Of a stretch of 36,921 bases of DNA, positions 7,981-16,484 are shown one piece after another. A program made the position numbers and the translations under genes. The DNA lies in NCBI RefSeq assembly GCF_001613225.1, contig NZ_BDBY01000098.1, positions 1-36,921 of the forward strand, written 5' to 3'. Each line of letters starts with the position of its first letter. Within the stretch, counting starts at the first letter, position 1. Source of the DNA: Nocardia pseudovaccinii NBRC 100343. Its GTDB lineage: Bacteria; Actinomycetota; Actinomycetes; Mycobacteriales; Mycobacteriaceae. The notes below the pieces were generated by a model, which did no database searches, had not been told where the DNA came from, and worked only from the letters and a program-made list of their open reading frames with translations.

Positions 7981-10277
7981 TCGCCGCTGCCGCCGCCGAT
8001 CTCGTGACCGAGTTCGCCCGCCAACTTCTTCAGCAGATCGATCGCGGCGTCCGCGATCACCGTGCCGGGCGGGAAGATCGCCGCCGCGCCCGCCGCGTAC
8101 AGCTCCTCGAAGTCACCGGGCGGGATGACGCCGCCGACGATGACCATGATGTCGGGTCGCCCGACATCGGCCAGTGCCTGCCGCAGGGCGGGCACCAGCG
8201 TGAGGTGGCCGGCCGCCAGCGAGGACACGCCGACGACGTGCACGTCGTTATCGGCCGCCTGCTGCGCCACCTCTTCCGGGGTCTGGAACAGCGGGCCCAC
8301 ATCGACGTCGAAGCCGAGGTCGGCGAAGGCCGTGGCGATCACCTTCTGACCTCGGTCGTGCCCGTCCTGGCCCATCTTGGCGACCAGGATGCGCGGCCGA
8401 CGACCCTCCGCCTCGGCGAATTCCTCGACGAGTTCGATCGCCTTGCTGATATTTGTCACCTTCCCGGCCTCGTCGCGGTACACACCGGAGAGCGTACGGA
8501 TCTCGGCCTGGTGGCGGCCGTACACCTTTTCCAGCGCATCGGAGATCTCACCGACGGTGGCCTTGGCGCGCGCGGCGTTGATGGCCAGCGCGAGCAGGTT
8601 GTTCTCCATGCCACCCTCGGAAGAGGCCGCCGCACGGGACAATTCGTCCAGCGCCCGCTTCACCTCGGCCGAATCGCGTTCGGCGCGAAGCCGGTTCAGC
8701 TTCTCGATCTGTTCGGCGCGCACCCGCGAATTCTCGACCTTGAGGACCTCGACCTGCTGGTCCTCTTCGACCTGGTACTTGTTCACGCCGATCACGGGCT
8801 GCTGACCGGTATCGATGCGAGCCTGCGTCCGAGCGGCCGCCTCCTCGATGCGCAGCTTCGGGATGCCCTCGCCGATCGCTTGCGCCATACCGCCGTGCGC
8901 CTCGACCTCGGCGATATGCGCGCGGGCGCGGTTGGCCAGCTGGTGGGTGAGCCATTCCACGTAGTACGAACCGCCCCAGGGGTCGATCGGGCGCGTGGTG
9001 TTGGACTCCTGCTGAATCAGCAGCTGGGTATTGCGGGCGATGCGCGCGGAGAAGTCCGTCGGCAGGGCCAGCGCCTCGTCGAGCGCGTTGGTGTGCAGCG
9101 ACTGGGTGTGGCCCTGGGTCGCGGCCATCGCCTCGATGCAGGTGCGCGCCACATTGTTGTAGGCGTCCTGCGCGGTCAGCGACCAACCCGAGGTCTGCGA
9201 ATGCGTCCGCAGCGAAAGCGATTTCGCGCTCTTGGGCTCGAACTTCGCGACCAGCTCGCTCCAGAGCAGCCGTCCCGCACGGAGTTTGGCGACCTCCATG
9301 AAGAAGTTCATGCCGATAGCCCAGAAGAACGACAGCCGCGGCGCGAACTTGTCGACCTCCATGCCCGCGGCGATACCCGCGCGAATGTACTCGACACCGT
9401 CGGCGAGGGTGTAGGCCAATTCCAGATCGGCCGTGGCTCCGGCCTCCTGGATGTGGTAGCCGGAGATGGAGATCGAGTTGAACTTCGGCATCTTCGCGCT
9501 GGTGTAGGCGAAGATATCGGAGATGATCCGCATCGAGGGCTTGGGCGGGTAGATGTAGGTATTGCGGACCATGAACTCTTTCAGAATGTCGTTCTGAATG
9601 GTTCCGGCCAGCTGTTCCGGTGCGACGCCCTGTTCCTCGGCCGCGACCACATAGAGCGCGAGGATCGGCAGCACCGCGCCGTTCATGGTCATCGACACCG
9701 AGACCTGATCCAGCGGGATGTGGTCGAAGAGCTGACGCATGTCGAGGATGGAATCGATGGCCACACCGGCCATCCCGACATCACCCTGGACGCGCGGGTG
9801 ATCGGAGTCGTAGCCGCGGTGGGTGGCCAGATCGAAGGCGACCGACAGACCCTTCTGGCCCGCCTGCAGATTGCGGCGATAGAAGGCATTCGAATCCGCG
9901 GCGGTGGAGAAGCCCGCGTACTGGCGAATGGTCCATGGCTGGTTGACGTACATCGTCGGGTACGGACCGCGCAGGAACGGCGCGATACCGGGCACGCTGT
10001 CGAGCGGATACCCTTCGGCCGCAATGGCATCGCGGTCGGCCCTGGTGAAAACCGGTGGCACGTCGATACCTTCGGGCGTCGACCACACCAACTGTTCGGG
10101 GGTGTAGTTGTTCGCCTCGGCGGCGGCGCGCACATAGGCGTCGACCTGTGCGGAGTCGACGTCGGCGGGTTCGGCCGGACGTTCGGACAGCGGCACCTCG
10201 GCGAAACTGCCGATCCGATGCTCGATGCCGCCCGGCTCGTCGATTTCGCCCGGCTTGTCGATATGACTCAATGTCAT
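7977..10277 (-). CDS. mutB: Methylmalonyl-CoA mutase large (alpha) subunit, 766 aa
   Basis: Adenosylcobalamin enzyme interconverting (R)-methylmalonyl-CoA and succinyl-CoA, the last step of propionyl-CoA assimilation and the source of methylmalonyl-CoA for branched lipids. The N-terminal TIM barrel contains RQYAGFSTA and [14 protein letters not shown]; the C-terminal B12 domain has DGHDRG at residues 638-643, with His640 as the expected cobalt ligand. GVIPPGDF and GPGT-like loops complete the B12 fold. Length fits the catalytic subunit. The start codon shares one base with the mutA stop (TGATG), so this is a tightly coupled operon mutA-mutB-meaB. A long antiparallel open frame covers this gene and is an artefact of high GC3. 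Confidence 0.98.
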   Translation of the reverse strand: MTLSHIDKPGEIDEPGGIEHRIGSFAEVPLSERPAEPADVDSAQVDAYVRAAAEANNYTPEQLVWSTPEGIDVPPVFTRADRDAIAAEGYPLDSVPGIAPFLRGPYPTMYVNQPWTIRQYAGFSTAADSNAFYRRNLQAGQKGLSVAFDLATHRGYDSDHPRVQGDVGMAGVAIDSILDMRQLFDHIPLDQVSVSMTMNGAVLPILALYVVAAEEQGVAPEQLAGTIQNDILKEFMVRNTYIYPPKPSMRIISDIFAYTSAKMPKFNSISISGYHIQEAGATADLELAYTLADGVEYIRAGIAAGMEVDKFAPRLSFFWAIGMNFFMEVAKLRAGRLLWSELVAKFEPKSAKSLSLRTHSQTSGWSLTAQDAYNNVARTCIEAMAATQGHTQSLHTNALDEALALPTDFSARIARNTQLLIQQESNTTRPIDPWGGSYYVEWLTHQLANRARAHIAEVEAHGGMAQAIGEGIPKLRIEEAAARTQARIDTGQQPVIGVNKYQVEEDQQVEVLKVENSRVRAEQIEKLNRLRAERDSAEVKRALDELSRAAASSEGGMENNLLALAINAARAKATVGEISDALEKVYGRHQAEIRTLSGVYRDEAGKVTNISKAIELVEEFAEAEGRRPRILVAKMGQDGHDRGQKVIATAFADLGFDVDVGPLFQTPEEVAQQAADNDVHVVGVSSLAAGHLTLVPALRQALADVGRPDIMVIVGGVIPPGDFEELYAAGAAAIFPPGTVIADAAIDLLKKLAGELGHEIGGGSGE

Positions 10278-12124
10278 CAGGCTCCCACCTTCTCCAGCAG
10301 GTCGGACAGTGCGGCCACCGCATCGATGCGGGCCGCGAGATAACCGTCGGGGCGCTGTGCGGCGCCGAGGTCGGCAACGGCCTTTTCCGCACCGGCCAGC
10401 AGCACCGTCTCGATACCGGCGGCACGCAACTGCTCGGCCGCCGGACCCGCCTGCTCGGTGTAACGCTTGTCCGAACCACACAATACGGCGATCGTGGCAC
10501 CGGATTCGGTTGCCGCCGTACCGATTCCGGCCACGTCCAGCGGACCGGGGTTGATCGACTCGATACCGCCCGAGGCGAGCAGGTTCGCAATGAAGGTGAC
10601 CCGCACATTGTGCTCGGCCACTGTTCCCAGCGGCACCAGCAGCGCACGCGGTCGCGCACCCTTGGCGGCGAGGTAGGCATCCGAGCGATTGCGCAGTGCC
10701 TCGAACGCAGCGCCGTAGCGAACCCCCTGTCCGGGCCGGCGCGCGGCCTCGGACAGCGGCTGTTCGGCCAGGTTCGGGAATTCGTTGACACCGGTGACCG
10801 CCGTCTTGCGGTGTGCCACATCGGCATCCCGGGCCGACCGGGTCGCGGCGATCCGCTCGGCGAGCAGGCCGGAGTCCAGTGCGGCCAGGTAACCGCCCGC
10901 GGCCTCGAGCTCCTGCATGAACTCCCATGCCTTGGCGGCGAGTGCGGCGGTGAGATCCTCGACGTACCAGGAACCGGCGCCCGGATCCTGCACGTGACCG
11001 AGGTGCGACTCCTCGAGCAGCAGCAGCTGGGTATTGCGAGCCATGCGGTCGGCGAACGACTTCGAGACGCCGAGTTCGCCGGGCGGCAATGCCGAATCGA
11101 AGGGCAGCACCGTGACCGTGTCCGCGCCACCGACTCCCGCGCCGAAGGCCGCGAGGGTGGTGCGCAGCATATTCACCCACGGGTCGCGCTGGGTCATCAT
11201 CGCCGCGGAGGTCACCGCATGCTGCGGGGCGTCACCGAATGCGGGTGCGCCGCACACATGCGCGACGCGGGCCCAGAGCTGGCGGGCCGCACGGAATTTC
11301 GCGATGGTGGCGAACTGATCGTCGGTCGCGGCGAAGCGGAACTCCAACTGCTCGAAGGCATCCGCGATGTCCTGACCGCCTGCGGCGAGTGCACGCAGGT
11401 AGGCCAGACCGGCGGCCACCGCCGCACCGAGCTCCTGAGCGTCCGAGGCGCCCGCATCGTGAAAGACGGTGCCGTCCACGGTGATAGCGCGCACGGTCTC
11501 CGGACGCTGCACCGCCTGACCGGCCAGGGCGATGGCCTCCGCCAGTTGGATATCGGCGGTTCCGGCGAAGCGACTGGTGAGCGGGGCCGCACCCAGGGCG
11601 ACTCGAATTTCGGTCCGGTCCGCCACCTGGTAATCGTCGAGCTGCGCGAAGACCTGTTGTGCCGCTGCGGAAACCGCGTCACCCGCGGCGAGTGTCAGCG
11701 GCGCCAGCTCGAACAGCAGACCCGACAGGGCCGCGGGCAGTTCGGCCACCGGTACACCGCGCTCGCCCGCGCCGAGCCACAGTGCACTGATCCCGTTCTC
11801 CAGTGCGGCCAGGATCTCGCGATTCGCCGCGGCACCGTCGGCCGCGCCGATGAAGGCGCTGACATACCAGCCGCGATGCACGTCCCTGGTGGCGTCGCGG
11901 CCACGGACGAACGGATATTCGCCAGGCAGCGGCAGTTCGGGCCGCTCATCCCCGCGGGTGTACAGCGGGGCGATGGTCAGACCGTCGTAGGTCTGTTCCT
12001 CGAGCAGCTTTTCTGGCTCCTCCGGAAGTTCGGCGACGTCGACCCTGCGGGCCTTCGCCAGCACCCCCGCCACGCCCTTGCGCCATGCGGCGTAATCGGG
12101 CACCGGCTCTGAAGCAATCGGCAT
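10277..12124 (-). CDS. mutA: Methylmalonyl-CoA mutase small (beta) subunit, 615 aa
   Basis: Non-catalytic partner of MutB, paralogous to it and lacking a DxHxxG cobalamin motif, as expected for the small subunit. Recognisable segments are the N-terminal [32 protein letters not shown], the [20 protein letters not shown] helix region, and a degenerate C-terminal B12-like fold ([12 protein letters not shown]). The ATG at 12124 is chosen because homology starts at [14 protein letters not shown] and the purine-rich GGAGAAGAGGAAC lies upstream. First gene of the mutA-mutB-meaB operon, divergent from the TVP38 gene. No cobalamin riboswitch is seen in the 176-base gap. Confidence 0.97.
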   Translation of the reverse strand: MPIASEPVPDYAAWRKGVAGVLAKARRVDVAELPEEPEKLLEEQTYDGLTIAPLYTRGDERPELPLPGEYPFVRGRDATRDVHRGWYVSAFIGAADGAAANREILAALENGISALWLGAGERGVPVAELPAALSGLLFELAPLTLAAGDAVSAAAQQVFAQLDDYQVADRTEIRVALGAAPLTSRFAGTADIQLAEAIALAGQAVQRPETVRAITVDGTVFHDAGASDAQELGAAVAAGLAYLRALAAGGQDIADAFEQLEFRFAATDDQFATIAKFRAARQLWARVAHVCGAPAFGDAPQHAVTSAAMMTQRDPWVNMLRTTLAAFGAGVGGADTVTVLPFDSALPPGELGVSKSFADRMARNTQLLLLEESHLGHVQDPGAGSWYVEDLTAALAAKAWEFMQELEAAGGYLAALDSGLLAERIAATRSARDADVAHRKTAVTGVNEFPNLAEQPLSEAARRPGQGVRYGAAFEALRNRSDAYLAAKGARPRALLVPLGTVAEHNVRVTFIANLLASGGIESINPGPLDVAGIGTAATESGATIAVLCGSDKRYTEQAGPAAEQLRAAGIETVLLAGAEKAVADLGAAQRPDGYLAARIDAVAALSDLLEKVGA

Positions 12125-12146
12125 AGCTGCTGTTCCTCTTCTCCTC

Positions 12147-12168
12147 GGCGCACACCCTCGCGTGCGCC
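12147..12168. promoter_or_regulatory. Inverted repeat in the mutA leader
   Basis: GGCGCAC-ACCCTCGC-GTGCGCC, with perfect 7-base arms, 23 bases upstream of the mutA start. It could be an operator or an RNA hairpin near the ribosome site. Its arm resembles the GGCGCA/TGCGCC dyad near corA (20835-20851) but the spacing differs. Confidence 0.4.
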
Positions 12169-12288
12169 CGAAACCGTTGCATTCGCCCAGCTCAGCGAGC
12201 ACATCGGTTAACGAGCATTCGTCGGCGTTTCCTTCGATGCTAGCGGCAGCTCCACAGCCGGTTGACCGTGGCCGCCACTACCAACGGG

Positions 12289-12294
12289 TAACCT
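12289..12294 (+). promoter_or_regulatory. -10 element of a probable leaderless promoter for the TVP38 gene
   Basis: TAACCT ends six bases before the GTG at 12301 and there is no Shine-Dalgarno. TTGACC at 12262-12267 is a -35-like hexamer, but its 21-base spacing is too long for a standard promoter, so only the -10 is proposed. Confidence 0.4.
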
Positions 12295-12300
12295 TGCGCG

Positions 12301-12984
12301 GTGCTCAGGCTCATCCGTGACCCACGCATCCTGACCCTGCTCGTCGGTGGCGCGGCGCTGTTCATCGCGGCCATGCTGGTCCCGCTACCGACACCGCAGC
12401 AGATGCAGGACTGGGCCACCTCGGTCGGCCCGATCTTCCCACTGCTGTTCTTTGTGGTCCATGCGCTGGTCACGGTTGCTCCGATCCCACGGACCGTGCT
12501 GACGGTGAGCGCGGGCGTCCTGTTCGGCCCCGCGCTCGGCATCGTCCTGGCCGCCTCGGCGACCACCGTCAGCGCCGCACTGGCGATTCTGCTCGTCCGC
12601 GCGCTGGATCGCGATCGAGTGGCCGCCCACCTCACCCATCCGGCGGTCCGGTCCATCGATGAACGCCTCGAACGCCGCGGCTGGCTCGCCGTCGGCTCGC
12701 TGCGCCTGATCGCCTTCGCACCGTTCTCGGTGATCAACTACTGCTGCGCCCTCTCCTCGATCCGCTTCTGGCCATACCTGATCGCCACCGTAATCGGCAT
12801 CCTTCCTGGGACCATCGGCACCGTCATCCTCGGCGATGCGCTCACCGGACGTACCCACCCCGGCATGCTCGTAGTCTCCGGGGCGCTCATCGCCATCGGC
12901 ATCATCGGTTTGATCGTCGATGCGCGCTGGTCGCAAACCCGCGAACCGGATCTCGAGACCGCCCCGGTCACCGTCACCGACTGA
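12301..12984 (+). CDS. TVP38/TMEM64 (SNARE-associated, DedA-like) membrane protein, 227 aa
   Basis: Integral membrane protein with about six hydrophobic segments. The family core is visible: PRTVLTVSAGVLFGPALGI near residues 60-80, then the re-entrant-loop region ending FAPFSVINYCCALSSIRF and LPGTIGTVILGD. Members of this superfamily are linked to membrane lipid scrambling or undecaprenyl-phosphate recycling; the exact role here is unknown. GTG start at 12301, probably leaderless. A membrane protein of the same family stands divergent from mutA in M. tuberculosis (Rv1491c, from memory), so the neighbourhood is conserved. Confidence 0.93.
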   Translation: MLRLIRDPRILTLLVGGAALFIAAMLVPLPTPQQMQDWATSVGPIFPLLFFVVHALVTVAPIPRTVLTVSAGVLFGPALGIVLAASATTVSAALAILLVRALDRDRVAAHLTHPAVRSIDERLERRGWLAVGSLRLIAFAPFSVINYCCALSSIRFWPYLIATVIGILPGTIGTVILGDALTGRTHPGMLVVSGALIAIGIIGLIVDARWSQTREPDLETAPVTVTD

Positions 12985-12998
12985 CGCCCGAGCGGCGT

Positions 12999-13014
12999 AT
13001 GCAACGCCTTGCAT
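12999..13014. promoter_or_regulatory. 16-base inverted repeat upstream of the small peptide gene
   Basis: ATGCAA-CGCC-TTGCAT, with perfect 6-base arms. It lies 14 bases after the TVP38 stop and 75 bases before the 36-aa peptide start. It may be an operator for the peptide gene or a weak terminator of the TVP38 transcript. Confidence 0.4.
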
Positions 13015-13074
13015 CGATTCCGGTTTGCGGTTGTGCGCGGACGGCTAACCCGCAACAGCAACGACCGCTCGAAG

Positions 13075-13082
13075 GGAGGTGA
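13075..13082 (+). promoter_or_regulatory. Exceptionally strong Shine-Dalgarno of the small peptide gene
   Basis: GGAGGTGA gives an 8-base match to the anti-Shine-Dalgarno end of 16S rRNA, six bases before the ATG at 13089. It is the best ribosome-binding site in the window, where many other genes seem leaderless, and it is the main evidence that the short frame is translated. Confidence 0.75.
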
Positions 13083-13088
13083 CGAACG

Positions 13089-13199
13089 ATGGCGGTACAG
13101 GCAGTCGAACCAGGGCCGAATGGCAATAACCACGACAACTGGAATCAAGACCCCCGCGAAGATCTAGCCGACGACGTCATCCGACCGTGGGGCCGATGA
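13089..13199 (+). CDS. Small hydrophilic peptide of unknown function, 36 aa
   Basis: A short frame, ATG to TGA, encodes MAVQAVEPGPNGNNHDNW followed by NQDPREDLADDVIRPWGR. It is very rich in Asp/Asn, has no Cys, no signal peptide and no membrane segment, and ends in an Arg-Pro-Trp-Gly-Arg tail. The evidence for translation is the ideal Shine-Dalgarno at 13075-13082. The frame fits between the TVP38 stop and the end of the HtrA-like protease, ending ten bases before that convergent stop. I do not recognise the family. It could be a conserved small actinobacterial protein, a substrate or regulator of the neighbouring protease, or a modified-peptide precursor, though no modifying enzyme is visible nearby. 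No function is assigned. Confidence 0.6.
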   Translation: MAVQAVEPGPNGNNHDNWNQDPREDLADDVIRPWGR

Positions 13200-13208
13200 C
13201 AACCTGAG

Positions 13209-14204
13209 CTAATCCACGGTCAACTCGATCGGGATGGCGAAGACATCGACCATCGCGCCATTGCGCAATACCGTCACCGGCATCGAGACCCCGATGGCGT
13301 CGCCGAAGAGTTGGCGTTGGATGCCCTGGGCGTCGGCCACTTCCGAGCGGGCGACGCTGAGCACGAGGTCGCCGCGGCGCAGCCCCGCGTGATCGGCGGG
13401 GCCGCCGCGGACGACTTCGACGATGCGGACACCGGCATGTTGGCCGGTCCGGGCGGCGACCGATGCGGGCAAGGGAGCCGGAACACCGACCAGGCCCAGG
13501 TAGGCGCGGCGCACCCGGCCGTCTTTCAGCAGGGTGCTGATGATGCGGCGAGTGGTGGCGTTGATCGGAATGGCGAGGCCGAGGCCGACGCCCGCGACCG
13601 CGGTATTGACACCGACCACCCGTCCCGATGAATCCGCAAGTGCGCCACCGGAATTGCCCGGATTCAGGGCGGCATCGGTTTGGATGACGTCCTCGATCAC
13701 CCGACCGGCCCGGCGGGAAGCGACTGGGACAGCTCGCCCCAGCGCGCTCACAACGCCCGCGGTCACCGAACCCGCCAACCCCAGCGGACTCCCGACCGCC
13801 ACCACCAATTGGCCGACCACCAGCTTGTCCGCATCGCCGAGCACCACCGCACCCGGCGCACCGGCGCGGGCGCGCAGCACCGCGAGATCGGAGAGCGGAT
13901 CGATGCCGACGACGTCGATGCGCGATTCCACACCGTCCGCGAACACCACATCGCCGCTGCTCGCCGAGCCGACCACGTGCGCGTTGGTCAGCAGGAATCC
14001 GTCATCGGTGAAGACCACCGCGGATCCACTCCCCCGCCGGGTTCGCACACTCGCCACATGCGGGGTGACCGACGCCGCGACGGCGATGACCGACCGCGAG
14101 TACGCGTCCATCGCCGAATCATCCAGATCCCGTTGCCGTGTGGTGTCTTCCGGACCCGGCAACGGGCCCGACTCGTCGTCCACGCTGACCACCATCCTGC
14201 TCAT
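13209..14204 (-). CDS. HtrA/DegP-like S1C serine protease with PDZ domain, apparently cytoplasmic, 331 aa
   Basis: Trypsin-fold protease domain with all three catalytic residues: His76 (LLTNAHVV), Asp106 (PLSDLAVLRA) and Ser185 (NPGNSGGAL). A C-terminal PDZ domain spans about residues 235-325 (GPADHAGLRRGDLVLSV). Unlike most actinobacterial HtrA proteins, there is no signal peptide, membrane anchor or long disordered N-terminus; the protein starts MSRMVVSVDDESGPLPG. It is therefore predicted to work in the cytoplasm or to rely on an unrecognised route. The start at 14204 is not supported by a good ribosome site; the ATG at residue 4 is an alternative. It converges on the 36-aa peptide gene. 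Confidence 0.92.
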   Translation of the reverse strand: MSRMVVSVDDESGPLPGPEDTTRQRDLDDSAMDAYSRSVIAVAASVTPHVASVRTRRGSGSAVVFTDDGFLLTNAHVVGSASSGDVVFADGVESRIDVVGIDPLSDLAVLRARAGAPGAVVLGDADKLVVGQLVVAVGSPLGLAGSVTAGVVSALGRAVPVASRRAGRVIEDVIQTDAALNPGNSGGALADSSGRVVGVNTAVAGVGLGLAIPINATTRRIISTLLKDGRVRRAYLGLVGVPAPLPASVAARTGQHAGVRIVEVVRGGPADHAGLRRGDLVLSVARSEVADAQGIQRQLFGDAIGVSMPVTVLRNGAMVDVFAIPIELTVD

Positions 14205-14585
14205 CGGGCGCGCACTCGATATCTAGGCCGCCCTCTCCAGCATCCTCCGCCGCATCGTCCGCTGCAGCGTGTTCGCCACAGGCGCAACCGGATTCATCCG
14301 ACGTTCACCGACGCCCGCCGAGGCAGCGCGGCCGGGCACAACTATGACCCGAACCGTCTCAGACGATATCCGGTGCGAGCGTCCGAGGCGCGACGGAGCC
14401 GGGGCGGGTCGCCATTTGGTCGTCACCGCCACCTGCCCGACGATGCCCGCGATGCCACCGTGCCCGCACCTGCTCCGAGCAGCCGAGCGTCGTCAGCCGA
14501 GGGTCGCCGCCGCGCAGCACCTGCCCGGCCGTCGCCCGGCCGAGCTGGTGCGCGCGAACCACGCGATTGGTGGAGATTCGTTCGA
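14205..14585. other. 381-base stretch without a convincing gene
   Basis: Lies between the HtrA-like protease start and the SnoaL-like stop. The only short frame worth naming is on the minus strand, ATG at 14297 to TAG at 14223 (24 aa, MNPVAPVANTLQRTMRRRML then ERAA). It has a GGTGA seven bases upstream and ends 18 bases before the protease start; it can be extended in frame to an ATG at 14432 (69 aa). It could be a leader or small partner of the protease, but without homology I do not call it. The rest shows only high-GC open frames in several phases and may be decayed coding DNA. Confidence 0.4.
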
Positions 14586-14951
14586 CTACGCGCCGGGCAC
14601 GCGATCCAGGAAGCCGTGCACACCGATGATCCGGCCGTCCTCGGCGAGAGTGATCACATCCGTCCCGGCGACCGGTGCGCTCCCGTCGGCCGAAACCAGC
14701 TCCCAGGAGAACCGGGCGGTGCTGTGGTGTCCGTCGACCGCACCGAGCTGGCGGAATTCGAATCCGGGGAACTGCTGGTGCACACCCCCGATGGCCGCGG
14801 TCAGTTGCTCGTGTCCGGCCACATCGGCCAGCGGATCGGTGTAGAAACCGTCCTCGCGCCAGGCCGCGGCCACCGCCTTCGCGCGCACCTCGTCATCGGT
14901 GGCATTCCATGCGGTGAAGTAGCGCCGCACCGCATCCTCGTACTGAGACAT
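14586..14951 (-). CDS. SnoaL-like / NTF2-fold protein, 121 aa
   Basis: Small cone-shaped alpha+beta protein of the NTF2 superfamily. The N-terminal helix YEDAVRRYFTAWNATDDEVR is typical of SnoaL-like polyketide cyclase and isomerase relatives, followed by WREDGFYTDPLADVAGHEQL and later strand pairs (STARFSWEL, GTDVITLAEDGRIIGVHGFLD). Length is normal. Members are either small enzymes (cyclases, isomerases, hydrolases) or ligand-binding domains, and residue patterns here do not decide which. GATAAT (14957-14962) lies five bases before the ATG, suggesting a near-leaderless mRNA. It stands alone on the minus strand with no obvious pathway neighbours. Confidence 0.85.
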   Translation of the reverse strand: MSQYEDAVRRYFTAWNATDDEVRAKAVAAAWREDGFYTDPLADVAGHEQLTAAIGGVHQQFPGFEFRQLGAVDGHHSTARFSWELVSADGSAPVAGTDVITLAEDGRIIGVHGFLDRVPGA

Positions 14952-15059
14952 AGCGAATTATCCTCTGCTGGAAGGTATTTCGGTCCCGCCGGAAAGCTCC
15001 GGCGATACCTCAACCTTGCCCGCTGCCGATCACGGAGTCGATTACGCGCGAGGTAAGGA

Positions 15060-15452
15060 TCAGCGCGCGAACCACCGCGGCCACTGATGGCCGCGCTCCC
15101 ACACCGTGTCCCCCGCGACCACGACCAAATCGCAGATCTCGGTGACCGCGCGCCGCGACGCCCAGATGTGCTCTCTGCTCGGCACGATGACCGCATGCGC
15201 ACCGCAGCGCACGATGGCTGCGAGCAGCCGTGCGACCGGATCGCCCTGCGGCCCCACCTTCATCGAGACCAACTCGTACCCCATTCGAGCCGCGCAGCAG
15301 CGGGTCGCCCGCACATCGTGATCCACCATCGATCCCGAAATATCCCACCGCACGAACCCGATCGCCCACGGTTTGGTCGACACCCCGTTACCGAGTGCCC
15401 CCGTTTCGCTCGCCAACCGCCCGACGACCTCCCATGCTTCCGACCCGCTCAT
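15060..15452 (-). CDS. Small protein resembling a serine-recombinase N-terminal domain, 130 aa
   Basis: The segment KPWAIGFVRWDISGSM (about residues 27-42) resembles the first strand and catalytic loop of resolvases, where Tyr-x-Arg and a nucleophilic Ser occur. ATRCCAARMGYEL then matches the first helix and second strand, and DPVARLLAAIVRCGAHAVIV the later helix-strand that ends in VPSREHI. There is no DNA-binding C-terminal domain, so the protein is unlikely to recombine DNA by itself. Similar stand-alone proteins occur in actinobacteria near XRE regulators (recollection). The ATG at 15452 is preferred; the in-frame ATG at 15590 would overlap the divergent promoter region. It is divergent from the 105-aa/DUF6879/XRE unit, 164 bases away. 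Confidence 0.65.
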   Translation of the reverse strand: MSGSEAWEVVGRLASETGALGNGVSTKPWAIGFVRWDISGSMVDHDVRATRCCAARMGYELVSMKVGPQGDPVARLLAAIVRCGAHAVIVPSREHIWASRRAVTEICDLVVVAGDTVWERGHQWPRWFAR

Positions 15453-15519
15453 GTCACCAAACCTGTCTGCCAGCACCCACCGAGAACGGTAGAAAATCGG
15501 CCGGGCGCGGCACCATGGT

Positions 15520-15536
15520 TTTGCGGGGATTTGCGG
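15520..15536. promoter_or_regulatory. Direct repeat TTTGCGG x2 in the divergent promoter region
   Basis: TTTGCGG at 15520-15526 and again at 15530-15536, i.e. ten bases (one helical turn) apart on the same face. A -35-like TTGACC (15543-15548) begins six bases later on the plus strand, but I see no good -10 for it. The placement fits a binding site for the XRE regulator encoded downstream. Confidence 0.4.
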
Positions 15537-15616
15537 AAGTTGTTGACCCATTTGGCGCTGACCGGTGACGATGGTGTGCAGCCAGCGCAATACCCACGCG
15601 AGACGAGGCCACTCTG

Positions 15617-15934
15617 ATGCGTATACAACTGCTCGGCGGACCCACCAACAACACCGGCTCGCCCCGGCTGTGGATCGATGAGGATCGACATCTGTATCTC
15701 GTGCAGGGCTACCGGGTGGCCCATGACGCGAACCGCGTCGAAATACCGCATATGCTGCTCGGCTGGCTGCAGCCGGGCACCTATATCGGCGCTCCGCTGC
15801 TCGATTCCGGGCACGGTTCCTTCACTCTCGCCGGACAGCCGATCACCGATCCGGATGCCTTGGCGCACATGCGGATTCCCGAGCACGAAACCGCGGTCGC
15901 GGTCCCGGTCGGACAGAGCCCGTGGGAATGGTAA
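15617..15934 (+). CDS. Hypothetical protein, 105 aa, first gene of the DUF6879-XRE unit
   Basis: No family recognised. The protein is soluble, begins MRIQLLGGPTNNTGSPRLW, contains an apparent beta-rich core (EDRHLYLVQGYRV, VEIPHMLLGWLQPGTYIGAP, GHGSFTLAG) and ends with the aromatic tail SPWEW. No Cys, signal peptide or membrane segment. A GAGG motif lies eight bases before the ATG. Its stop is four bases before the DUF6879 start, and DUF6879 overlaps the XRE gene by four bases, so the three are almost certainly one transcript and possibly one system. A small effector or ligand-binding accessory protein is possible; function unknown. Confidence 0.75.
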   Translation: MRIQLLGGPTNNTGSPRLWIDEDRHLYLVQGYRVAHDANRVEIPHMLLGWLQPGTYIGAPLLDSGHGSFTLAGQPITDPDALAHMRIPEHETAVAVPVGQSPWEW

Positions 15935-15938
15935 TGCA

Positions 15939-16484
15939 ATGCTCTTCTTCACCATCGAGGAAACCAACGATCTCATACGCGAGACCCGAAGCGACGCTTT
16001 CCATCTCGAGGTGTCCGATGATCACTCCCAGGTCTCCGACGAGACCGAACCGATGCGCCGCGTGCTCGCAGGCCTGCCGCCGTTCGAGGAGGACTCCTAT
16101 CCGCCATCGTGGCGGGCCTGGGAGGAGCTCACCAGCGAGGTCGCCGGACGCGGTGTGCCGATCCGCCGCGTTCGGGTGGTCTCGGAGCCGCTCACCGACT
16201 ACGTGCGATTCCTGCACGCGCTCACCGATCGCAATCAGCGCTACGGCGAGGACATCCGCTGGCTGCCAAGGCATCTCGCCGATCCCTCGGAATACACCGA
16301 TGACGAATGGTGGCTGCTCGACGAGACGGTCGCCTTTACGATCTTCACCAAGACCGGCGATCTGGCGGGGGCCGCGGTGACCACCGACCCCGTGCTGGTC
16401 GCACGCTGCACGACAGTACGAGATACACTGTGGAACAAAGCAATTCCGCACCACGACTATATGCCCGGCGGGCGGAGTGGATGA
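15939..16484 (+). CDS. DUF6879 family protein, 181 aa
   Basis: Matches my recollection of the actinobacterial DUF6879 family: an acidic N-terminal part (DAFHLEVSDDHSQVSDETEP), the central RVRVVSEPLTDYVRFLHAL, then GEDIRWLPRH, a DDEWWLLDE acidic/aromatic patch, and VARCTTVRDTLWNKAIPHHDY near the C-terminus. Family members are commonly paired with XRE/DUF5753 regulators, in the same way as DUF397 proteins pair with WhiJ-like regulators in Streptomyces; biochemical activity is unknown. The start is ATG at 15939, four bases after the preceding stop, and the TGA overlaps the XRE start (ATGA). Soluble and strongly acidic. Confidence 0.8.
   Translation: MLFFTIEETNDLIRETRSDAFHLEVSDDHSQVSDETEPMRRVLAGLPPFEEDSYPPSWRAWEELTSEVAGRGVPIRRVRVVSEPLTDYVRFLHALTDRNQRYGEDIRWLPRHLADPSEYTDDEWWLLDETVAFTIFTKTGDLAGAAVTTDPVLVARCTTVRDTLWNKAIPHHDYMPGGRSG

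Noticed and set aside
7968..12112. Very long plus-strand open frames antiparallel to mutA and mutB
   Set aside because: They lie opposite two unmistakable mutase genes, have low-complexity Arg/Gly/Asp-rich translations and arise from high GC at third codon positions.
12125..12300. Search for a cobalamin riboswitch upstream of the B12-dependent mutA-mutB operon
   Set aside because: The gap is 176 bases, divergent, and holds only a 7-base-arm dyad; no B12-box pattern is seen.
14223..14432. Minus-strand frame of 69 or 24 codons upstream of the HtrA-like protease
   Set aside because: Only a weak GGTGA supports the shorter version; no recognisable homology, so it is described under the gene-free stretch and not called.
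13680..15056. 458-codon plus-strand open frame
   Set aside because: Crosses the HtrA-like protease and SnoaL-like genes on the other strand; the translation is Arg/His/Pro-rich without any domain.
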